14,713 nucleotides of DNA from Bacteroidales bacterium. GTDB taxonomy: Bacteria > Bacteroidota > Bacteroidia > Bacteroidales > P3. The notes beneath the pieces were generated by a model. The model was not told the origin of the DNA, did no database searches, and worked only from the letters and a program-made list of their open reading frames with translations. Below are positions 1 through 5,457 of the stretch, one piece after another; the stretch's first letter is position 1; every line of letters starts with the position of its first letter. The stretch covers positions 1 through 14,713 of the forward strand of contig JAEEIS010000001.1 in the NCBI GenBank assembly GCA_016281475.1. The letters are read 5' to 3'. Made by a program: the position numbers and the translations under genes.

Positions 1-184
1 ACTCAGCTCGTTCATCTTTCAGAACCTCATGCCGAATGCGCATACCTAACAGCCAATTACGCTTAATCAAGGTTTCGTTTACTTGACGATAGGCGGTTGC
101 CTGTGCTTGTTCAATAATGTTACATGCATCGTTTAGCAATGAGCTTTTATCTATTGGAGTAATATCTTTCATCTTGACTTCCAT
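1..184 (-). CDS. DUF1016/YhcG-type PDDEXK nuclease family protein, N-terminal fragment (runs off the window)
   Basis: Only about 61 N-terminal codons are inside the window, beginning MEVKMKDITPIDKSS; a second ATG at 172 (MKDITP) could also be the start. The segment with INEQ-type helices (IIEQAQATAYRQVNETLIKRN) followed by W-L-L-G-M-R-I resembles the N-terminal domain of DUF1016 proteins, where a helix with a conserved V/A-N pair precedes a W-x-x-G-x-x-I motif. In that family the C-terminal half, not visible here, is a PDDEXK-type nuclease, and the genes often sit in type I restriction loci, as here. The start overlaps the 3' end of the 32-codon hsdR-like ORF, which suggests translational coupling. 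Family assignment rests on memory of the motif, not on a search; the function in the cell is not established. Confidence 0.6.
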   Translation of the reverse strand, partial: MEVKMKDITPIDKSSLLNDACNIIEQAQATAYRQVNETLIKRNWLLGMRIRHEVLKDERAE

Positions 185-267
185 GTTTGATTGTTATTCA
201 TATCATCATTATTTGGCAATAGGGTGATAATCGACATCTCTAACTGGCTTTCGTTGAAGTATGGCAT
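169..267 (-). pseudogene. 32-codon ORF resembling the extreme N-terminus of a type I restriction subunit (hsdR stump)
   Basis: The ORF starts MPYFNESQLEMSIITLL and stops at 169-171 after 32 codons. It has the best Shine-Dalgarno in the neighbourhood (AAAGGAG, about 9 nt before the ATG). Type I R subunits commonly begin with an F-N-E-x-x-L-E-x-x-x-I/L-x-L-F segment that leads into the nuclease domain. Here similarity is plausible for about 16 residues, then the sequence becomes low-complexity (PNNDDMNNNQ) and ends. The simplest reading is that an hsdR gene was deleted down to its first codons when the downstream nuclease gene was joined. It may still be translated as a leader that couples to the overlapping DUF1016 gene. 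A chance short ORF cannot be excluded. Confidence 0.45.
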
Positions 268-285
268 AATGCTATTCTCCTTTCG

Positions 286-582
286 TTAAATTGGCCGACT
301 CATTTTACTCTCAATCGGGTCAACAGCTTCGATTCTGGTATATGACGTATATTCGTTCAAACGTGACTTTTTGGCATCGCGTTCGTTTAGCAGTTCTATA
401 ACTTCATCGATGGTAATTTCTCCCTCGATATTCCTTCGGGCAAGTTCAAGGAGATAGTTCGACACCTGTAGCCCGTCCACCGCCTGCAAGCCGATAGCAA
501 CGCTCCATGCCTCCGCTCTTTCACGTTGTGCCGGATCCCCTTGGCGTATATACTCGTCAAAATTTATATATCCATCCTTCAT
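286..582 (-). CDS. VbhA-like antitoxin family protein (no adjacent VbhT partner)
   Basis: This is a 98-residue protein. The middle segment (about residues 27-66), AIGLQAVDGLQVSNYLLEL then RRNIEGEITIDEVIELL, has the layout of VbhA antitoxins: a first helix ending in an acidic-Gly-Leu, a second helix, and a conserved G-E-(I/L)-T/E-x-D-E-V turn and helix. VbhA proteins inhibit Fic-domain AMP transferases by placing a Ser/Thr-x-x-x-Glu-Gly motif at the ATP site. Here the equivalent stretch reads L-Q-A-V-D-G, so both the Ser and the Glu are altered. The start at 582 is set by an ATG followed by MKDGYINFDEYI, which is also found at the start of the truncated copy at 780-911. A Fic gene lies further upstream (4067-5374) but has its own inhibitory motif, so the true partner is unclear. 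Confidence 0.7.
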   Translation of the reverse strand: MKDGYINFDEYIRQGDPAQRERAEAWSVAIGLQAVDGLQVSNYLLELARRNIEGEITIDEVIELLNERDAKKSRLNEYTSYTRIEAVDPIESKMSRPI

Positions 583-599
583 TGTCTTATCTTTAAATT

Positions 600-643
600 A
601 TCACATTTTTCTACCAAAATAATATCAAAAAATCACATTTTTC
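600..643. promoter_or_regulatory. 12-bp direct repeat upstream of the VbhA-like gene (possible operator)
   Basis: The 12-mer ATCACATTTTTC occurs twice without mismatch, at 600-611 and 632-643, spaced 32 bp start to start, which is close to three helical turns. The pair lies 18 to 61 bp upstream of the start codon of the VbhA-like gene in AT-rich DNA, with a weak TATTATTTTG promoter-like sequence between the copies on the minus strand. This placement fits an operator for an autoregulated antitoxin, but no binding protein can be named from sequence. Confidence 0.35.
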
Positions 644-669
644 ACAATTCGATTTATTCGTTACTCCTT

Positions 670-772
670 CTATGTCCCTTCTATGATCCTTCTATGTCCC
701 TTCTACGATCCTTCGATGATCCTTCGACGATTCTTTATCACTTGTCCTGTACTTGTCCCGAACTTGTCTTGC
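670..772. repeat. Tandem array of degenerate 11-bp repeats (six plus three units)
   Basis: Six contiguous 11-bp units run from 670 to 735 (CTATGTCCCTT, CTATGATCCTT, CTATGTCCCTT, CTACGATCCTT, CGATGATCCTT, CGACGATTCTT). After a 4-bp spacer, three more 11-bp units of a second type follow at 740-772 (ACTTGTCCTGT, ACTTGTCCCGA, ACTTGTCTTGC). The period is near one helical turn, so every unit presents the same face of the DNA. The array begins right where the truncated antitoxin gene loses homology. The length is not a multiple of three and no convincing gene spans it, so it is unlikely to be a coding repeat. Confidence 0.8.
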
Positions 773-779
773 ACCCAAA

Positions 780-911
780 CTATGATTCCGACACCTGCAG
801 CCCGTCCACCGCCTGCAAGCCGATGGCGACCTTCCAGGCCTCTGCTCGTTCCCGCTTATGCGGTTCGCTCGCAACAATATACTCGTCAAAGTCCAAATAT
901 TCGTCCTTCAT
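780..911 (-). pseudogene. Truncated VbhA-like antitoxin gene (second copy, 43 codons)
   Basis: The ORF begins MKDEYLDFDEYI and includes RERAEAWKVAIGLQAVDGLQVS, matching the intact VbhA-like protein at 286-582 at about 31 of the first 42 residues. After Q-V-S the homology ends abruptly and a TAG stop at 780-782 closes the frame. The C-terminal half with the conserved G-E-I-T-x-D-E-V helix is missing. DNA similarity between 461-583 and 791-911 is obvious, so this is a tandem duplicate that lost its 3' half at the border of the 11-bp repeat array. A 43-residue product could still fold its first helix, but loss of function is more likely. Confidence 0.7.
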
Positions 912-932
912 ATTTGTCTTGTTTTACCATTC

Positions 933-1913
933 TTAATGGAGAGACTCTTTAAATTGACCATACGCGGTTTTACATAAAATATTTAGATCTGGATAAATAT
1001 TATTCTTTGATAATCCCTGTAAATACTTTTTCTTAATATAACACGCTAATGATTTATGAATATTAATACATTTTAATTTAGATAGGTATCTGTTTATCCC
1101 ACCAAAATATTGCTCTAAAGGTTCATTGTCTTTTGTGTAAAAGACAAAACAACCTTTTTGTGCAATAAGATTTATATTTGACCAGTATAAAATCTCATTT
1201 GTTTCAAACATCGAAATTGTAAATGAATTGAGTGGATTGTCGAGAAAGCCACAATCCATTTTGCACAGACCATCATTTGATCCATCTTGTTTTATCCATT
1301 TTGTGTATTTATCCACATCGCTCAATAAAGAATAATCTAGATGTATGTTTGGATTTTGGGCAACGAAATCTTCAAGCATCCCTGTCCCTGACACAAGGCC
1401 ATGATCCAATAATGATATAATATCTACAAATTCATTACCATATTCTTCTTTGTTAATAATGTAAATTGAAAAGAAGTTATCAATGTCTATGTTACTTGCG
1501 GTAGGCTGCACTTTTTCTAATGCAAAGTATAAAGCGGTATTCAAGTCATAGGTGAAATCAAGTAGCGGTGTTGGCGCACCATAATGCTGTAATAAACTAA
1601 TATACAGCATATCATTTTCATTAATGTTTAATGATTTATAATAGTTTGATAGAATGCTATTCTTTCGAATATTATTTATTATTGATTGTATGAAATGAAT
1701 AAAATCAGTACCTTGTTTTGAATATTCATTTGTTATCCATTCTCTTTGAGCTGAAGTGTATATTTTGTATTTTGCTTCATGAATTCCTCTATATAATAAA
1801 TCTTTCCCAGATAATATCTCATAGGTTTCATCAAATTCTTTACTTGTTGTAACGGTGGTGGTTCTAAAAAACGGTTCCTTCTCCGTCAAACTATTATATT
1901 CTTCTAATTTCAT
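933..1913 (-). CDS. FRG domain-containing protein
   Basis: The protein has 326 residues from the chosen start MKLEEYNSL. It shows the hallmarks of the FRG family: L-L-Y-R-G at about residues 39-43 and Q-H-Y-G-A-P-T-P-L-L-D-F-T at 109-121, followed by a helix (DLNTALYFALEK). FRG proteins are common in bacterial defence islands and phage-related loci, but their biochemical activity is not settled, so none is claimed. Upstream in the same frame lies a relic of an hsdS 3' end; starts inside it (MLLAKMGQ at 1952 or MGQ at 1937) are possible, but ATG 1913 is the first codon past the relic. The gene is visibly AT-rich compared with hsdM and the oadA-like gene, which fits acquisition by transfer. It follows the HEPN gene after about 60 bp and is probably co-transcribed with it. 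Confidence 0.85.
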   Translation of the reverse strand: MKLEEYNSLTEKEPFFRTTTVTTSKEFDETYEILSGKDLLYRGIHEAKYKIYTSAQREWITNEYSKQGTDFIHFIQSIINNIRKNSILSNYYKSLNINENDMLYISLLQHYGAPTPLLDFTYDLNTALYFALEKVQPTASNIDIDNFFSIYIINKEEYGNEFVDIISLLDHGLVSGTGMLEDFVAQNPNIHLDYSLLSDVDKYTKWIKQDGSNDGLCKMDCGFLDNPLNSFTISMFETNEILYWSNINLIAQKGCFVFYTKDNEPLEQYFGGINRYLSKLKCINIHKSLACYIKKKYLQGLSKNNIYPDLNILCKTAYGQFKESLH

Positions 1914-1930
1914 AATTGTTTGTTTTTTTT

Positions 1931-1960
1931 GCCCCATCTTTGCCAAAAGCAAAGACTGTA
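1931..1960 (-). repeat. Relic of an hsdS 3' end fused ahead of the FRG gene
   Basis: Positions 1931-1960 match the terminal codons of hsdS at 2904-2933 at 28 of 30 bases. In frame they encode QSLLLAKMGQ, against QSLLLSKMGQ at the end of HsdS, but the hsdS stop codon is replaced by further sense codons that run into the FRG gene. This is a recombination scar: the FRG gene once lay directly behind an hsdS copy, or the HEPN gene was inserted between them. Confidence 0.8.
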
Positions 1961-1973
1961 TTTCTATTATATT

Positions 1974-2885
1974 TTACGCCTGTTCAATTATTTGTTGCCG
2001 CTTTAGCATTTGTCGATACTGTGCTTTCAGACATTTTATCAAATCTCTTGTGGTGCGAGTAAGGCTATCTGTATAGATAATCCCATAATATGTTCCCCCT
2101 TCAAACGTTGCGCTCTCCGCTTTCGCTTTTGCTTCTCGGAATTTTTTCCACTCATCTATATAATCGAATGAGTTTGATTCGAATTCGGCATGTGGCAATG
2201 TCAGAAGAGTTTGTATCAAAGCATTCAATTCAGCTTCAGCCTCATTAAGATCCTTTTGGACATATTGTAACATGTCATAAGTGGTTATCGGTGGATTGGG
2301 ATATTTGATGTCCATGACAACTATATTTGTCAGTTCCACAAACGCACTTGCAGAATCAATCCATTTCTCAATAATCTTTTTATTAATGTTGTGGCAACGA
2401 GGCACCTCGTGACATACAATATGCCGACTAGAAAAGATTTCATGGATATCGTTCAACATATCGTCGCAATCATCAACTTGATTATGCAACAATTTTGAAA
2501 AATTGACTTCCGCTAAAGTTGAAATAGTTTTGTTGATATCCTCAAACTTGCTGCAGGGGATAAGATATGAAATATATTCTCCTAAAGTAATGTCCTCGTC
2601 TTGAAATGCTGATAATATTTCTGCATCATAAGCGATATCCTTGAAAAATTCTAACTTGGCAATATTCTTTCTGTATTTTGGATCATCAATAAAATCTTTG
2701 TAAACATTCCTAAAGAACTCCTGAAGACACGCTACAATCTTTACTGGGACATACTCAAACAATACTTCTTGGTTGACATTGGCATAATATAGCCACAAAT
2801 CACGGATAGTATCTTGGACATCATATAAATCCTTCCTACGATACAGTGACTCCTTTATTTGAGACAGTCTTAATTGGTGTTTCAT
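1974..2885 (-). CDS. Putative HEPN ribonuclease with a C-terminal LprI-like domain
   Basis: This is a 303-residue, mostly helical protein without signal peptide or membrane segment, so it is probably cytoplasmic. Residues 154-159 read R-H-I-V-C-H, inside the helix context IHEIFSSRHIVCHE. This fits the Rx4-6H catalytic signature of HEPN nucleases, which cut RNA in toxin-antitoxin and abortive-infection systems. The C-terminal part (about residues 205-290) resembles the LprI-like/DUF1311 fold: a helix, W246 followed by FREAKAKAE, a G-G at 263-264 and T-x-x-R before the last helix, although such domains are usually exported. It starts 13 bp after hsdS ends and is AT-rich. No separate antitoxin (for example a MNT nucleotidyltransferase) is adjacent, so activation and target are unknown. 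Domain calls are by eye; the HEPN call is moderately secure, the LprI-like call less so. Confidence 0.6.
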   Translation of the reverse strand: MKHQLRLSQIKESLYRRKDLYDVQDTIRDLWLYYANVNQEVLFEYVPVKIVACLQEFFRNVYKDFIDDPKYRKNIAKLEFFKDIAYDAEILSAFQDEDITLGEYISYLIPCSKFEDINKTISTLAEVNFSKLLHNQVDDCDDMLNDIHEIFSSRHIVCHEVPRCHNINKKIIEKWIDSASAFVELTNIVVMDIKYPNPPITTYDMLQYVQKDLNEAEAELNALIQTLLTLPHAEFESNSFDYIDEWKKFREAKAKAESATFEGGTYYGIIYTDSLTRTTRDLIKCLKAQYRQMLKRQQIIEQA

Positions 2886-2898
2886 GGCTACATGTCAT

Positions 2899-4062
2899 TT
2901 ATTGTCCCATCTTTGACAAAAGCAAAGACTGTAATTCAGTTAGTTTCTTGTTTTCTTGTTGCTTCAAATTGATTGCACGGAATATGGGTGCTACCTGCTC
3001 ATGAAATAGTATCATTGTGTCGGTGGGAGGTAATGCTATTGTGTAGTTTCTAAACGTCTGAGCTGATATTTCGTCAAATGTCGATCCCGCACCCTCTCCT
3101 GCGATTATATCCTTTTCGTTTTGCAAGGTCATGTATATATATTCACGCATAAAATCCTCTTTCAAGTCGATGGATTTGAAACCTTGATTAGTGCAGACCT
3201 CATTCTCTGCAATCGCCATAAGTCCAATAGGCGCACGAGAAGAAAACAATATGCTCCCTGCTGGCAACATCTTTGTGCTGCATGATTTAAACCCTGCGTT
3301 TGTTATACTTTTGTTTCCGCGAGCAATATACAGCGTTCCTTGTTTTGACAAATCAGCTGGCGAAATCCAAGCGATTCCATCGTTGTTGTTTTCGCTCCAA
3401 TAATCAGGTATCTCTGTTTTCGGTGTTGCGCCACTGACAATTTCTCCAACCTCTCCAAGGGGTGCGAGGTGCCAGCCTTGGGGGAGGTTTTGTTTGTCGA
3501 TGTTGTCGACGAAGGTGTGGCGGTAGAGGGCTTGGGCGGTGGCTTCGAGTTTTTCAATCATCTGCTCGTTGAGGCGGATGCGGCGTGTCAGCGTCTCGTA
3601 TTCCGACACGATTTCCCGCTGCCGCTCGATGCTCGGAACGCAAATGGGCGTGTCACAGAACTCTTTCCAATCATATCCTCCGCGGACAGCCGAATCAGAT
3701 TTAAAATCAGCATATCTGTCGAATTCTGGACGCATTATCCACATCATTAAATATTGTGGTAATAATTTCGATGTGTCTGATACTTCAAATGTATAATAGG
3801 CAGGAGAAACAATTATAGGAGTTGCCATGTCATTAATGGCAATTGGTACTTTATGTACCCGAATAACAGACATTGGGTCAAAGGCAAATGTGTTTTGATT
3901 GACAATCTTATAGTTACTCAAATCAACGCCAACAATATTAGAAGTGGATGGACGGAATTGCTTTGTCATACTCAAGCCTAGCAACCGCGTCACCTTCAAC
4001 TCTCGGTTGCGGACATTCACCTCGCGGATGTGATCGCCTAATCTGTGAAATTCTGTACCCAT
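2899..4062 (-). CDS. hsdS: Type I restriction-modification specificity subunit S
   Basis: HsdS recognises the bipartite DNA target for the type I enzyme. The 387-residue protein has the usual two target-recognition domains, each followed by a conserved helical spacer. The first TRD covers about residues 1-140, with a spacer around IERQREIVSEYETLTRRIRLNEQ and KLEATAQALYRHTF. The second starts at LPQGWHLAPLGEVGEIVSGATP, with SPADLSKQG and SSRAPIG, and ends with a second spacer LTELQSLLLSKMGQ. ATG 4062 is preferred over a TTG at 4077, because GGAAG lies 8 nt before it and it begins 4 nt after the Fic stop. The central spacer (about 3450-3650) is GC-rich while both recognition domains are AT-rich, which fits TRD exchange by recombination. 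Partner of HsdM; no recombinase for TRD shuffling is seen. Confidence 0.95.
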   Translation of the reverse strand: MGTEFHRLGDHIREVNVRNRELKVTRLLGLSMTKQFRPSTSNIVGVDLSNYKIVNQNTFAFDPMSVIRVHKVPIAINDMATPIIVSPAYYTFEVSDTSKLLPQYLMMWIMRPEFDRYADFKSDSAVRGGYDWKEFCDTPICVPSIERQREIVSEYETLTRRIRLNEQMIEKLEATAQALYRHTFVDNIDKQNLPQGWHLAPLGEVGEIVSGATPKTEIPDYWSENNNDGIAWISPADLSKQGTLYIARGNKSITNAGFKSCSTKMLPAGSILFSSRAPIGLMAIAENEVCTNQGFKSIDLKEDFMREYIYMTLQNEKDIIAGEGAGSTFDEISAQTFRNYTIALPPTDTMILFHEQVAPIFRAINLKQQENKKLTELQSLLLSKMGQ

Positions 4063-4066
4063 TGCT

Positions 4067-5374
4067 TTATCTTCCAATTAGCTCTTCAAATTGATTTCCC
4101 CGAATATATCCACGTTTGACATTGTTTATCTGTACTTCTTTGAGATACCCGGCCTCAACCAACAACGACAGGTCTTTTCGTGCAGTCATCGTTGTCACCG
4201 CAAGGTTTCTTTCCACATCCTTGACCGTCAGCATATCGTCAGGATTGTCGTGGAAATGCTGCAAAATCATCGACTGCCGCTCGCTAATGCCACCTTTGGT
4301 CATTAGAGTCTTGGCTGCCCGTTTCTCCTGCTGTTTCCGATTGACGTATTCTTTCAATTTCTGATAGGAACGACCCAAGATGCGGAGGTTGTATGCAACG
4401 AAGTAGCCAATATCGTTGTCATCCAAATCGGCATAGCGGTAGGCATATTCGTAACTTGTCTTTGACTCCATTATCATTCTGGAGATAGACATATATTCCG
4501 TCAGTTGGTAACCTTCGCGCATCATATACCAATAGAAGAGCGCTCTGGCTGTACGGCCGTTTCCATCAACAAAAGGATGGACATAGGCGATCATATAATG
4601 GACAATGATGCCGCGAATAATAGGGTGAATGAATGGTCCTTTGTCACTACTGTTAAAGAAATGACACAAATCCTTGACAAACAGTTTTATGTCGGATGCG
4701 ACAGGCGGTGTGAAGACAATATCGCCTGTCAATTCGTTTTGGATGACGATATTATCTTGGTCAACTCTGAATCTGCCAGCATCAGTCTCATTCTTCAAGG
4801 TTTTGTGGGTCATAAGGCCGTGTATATACAACAACCGTTCTTCTGTCAGGAGGTCATCTTTGTGCTGTGCGATATATTGCATAGTCTGGTAGTTGTTGTA
4901 TATCATCTGCTGAGACTTATCCTTGGGCGAAATACCCCTCACCAACATCTCTTTTGCTATCCTGCGTGTTGTAGATGCCCCTTCCATCATACTGGAATAG
5001 ATGGCCTCCTCCATCCGTGAATAGGTCTGGTATTGCATCTTTTCTGCCTTTGCGGCAGGGTTGTCGCTTTCGAAAAAACTGCCGAATTGCATATCAAAGT
5101 CGTGGCAAAAACGTTGCATCTGGTTGGTAACCTGAAGTTTTACACCGTACTTGGGCCAAATATTCATCCGTCCTTGTAAACGTGACGCTTTGACGTAAGA
5201 CCAAAGTATTTCTGGAGTCACTCCTTTGGGCAACGGTTTCTTGTATTTAACCTTGTCCCAATATTCATATCCGTCATTTATCTTGTCTATCAACGGATAA
5301 ATGGCACTATCAACATTCCCTGTAATATAATCAAAACAGGCTCTGTCTCTGGTTTTTGGAGGTGTTTCTATCAT
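4067..5374 (-). CDS. Fic family protein with intramolecular inhibitory motif and C-terminal winged helix
   Basis: Counting from the chosen start ATG 5374 (MIETPPKT), this is a 435-residue Fic protein. The canonical active-site loop H-P-F-V-D-G-N-G-R-T-A-R sits near residues 266-277, so AMP transfer to a target hydroxyl is expected. Upstream, S-S-M-M-E-G (about residues 127-132) matches the (S/T)xxxE(G/N) inhibitory helix, making this a self-inhibited (class II type) Fic protein. The C-terminus (about 363-426: SERQSMILQHF, LTVKDVERNLAVTTMTARKDLSLLVEAGYL) is a winged helix-turn-helix. A TTG start at 5401 would overlap the -7 box at 5399-5406 and is rejected. It sits between hsdM and hsdS with its own promoter, overlaid by TTGATAAT sites that its HTH may bind. 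Target protein unknown. Confidence 0.92.
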   Translation of the reverse strand: MIETPPKTRDRACFDYITGNVDSAIYPLIDKINDGYEYWDKVKYKKPLPKGVTPEILWSYVKASRLQGRMNIWPKYGVKLQVTNQMQRFCHDFDMQFGSFFESDNPAAKAEKMQYQTYSRMEEAIYSSMMEGASTTRRIAKEMLVRGISPKDKSQQMIYNNYQTMQYIAQHKDDLLTEERLLYIHGLMTHKTLKNETDAGRFRVDQDNIVIQNELTGDIVFTPPVASDIKLFVKDLCHFFNSSDKGPFIHPIIRGIIVHYMIAYVHPFVDGNGRTARALFYWYMMREGYQLTEYMSISRMIMESKTSYEYAYRYADLDDNDIGYFVAYNLRILGRSYQKLKEYVNRKQQEKRAAKTLMTKGGISERQSMILQHFHDNPDDMLTVKDVERNLAVTTMTARKDLSLLVEAGYLKEVQINNVKRGYIRGNQFEELIGR

Positions 5375-5398
5375 ATCTTTATTCTCGTTTTCAAGATG

Positions 5399-5406
5399 CA
5401 AAGATA
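5399..5406 (-). promoter_or_regulatory. Bacteroidetes -7 promoter box for the Fic-hsdS unit
   Basis: On the minus strand the box reads TATCTTTG, a match to the Bacteroidetes TAnnTTTG consensus, about 25 bp before ATG 5374. It places the start of transcription shortly upstream of the Fic gene, after hsdM ends. A clear TTTG box at the -33 distance is not visible. It implies that Fic, hsdS and the genes behind it can be expressed apart from hsdM. Confidence 0.6.
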
Positions 5407-5415
5407 CGAATAATA

Positions 5416-5452
5416 TTTGATAATTCTTGATAATGCTTGCAAAATTATCAAA
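5416..5452. promoter_or_regulatory. Cluster of direct and inverted TTGATAAT sites (probable operator)
   Basis: TTTGATAATT at 5416-5425 is followed directly by CTTGATAATG at 5426-5435, a direct repeat with a 10-bp period. AATTATCAAA at 5443-5452 is the perfect inverse of the first. A weaker half site (TTTATCAG) follows at the hsdM stop codon. All lie just upstream of the -7 box of the Fic gene in a 50-bp spacer. The layout suits cooperative binding of a winged-helix regulator. The Fic protein itself, which ends in such a domain, is the obvious candidate (inference). Confidence 0.55.
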
Positions 5453-5457
5453 CTTTA

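Noticed and set aside
670..772. CRISPR array
   Set aside because: The units are contiguous 11-mers without spacers, far too short for CRISPR repeats, and no cas gene is present.
526..936. Plus-strand ORF across the two antitoxin copies and the repeat array
   Set aside because: It reads the antitoxin genes in antisense and the 11-bp repeats as low-complexity peptide; no start signal.
2899..4062. Invertible hsdS shuffling system
   Set aside because: Only one complete hsdS is present, and no site-specific recombinase or long inverted repeat is visible; the 30-bp relic at 1931-1960 is a direct, not inverted, repeat.
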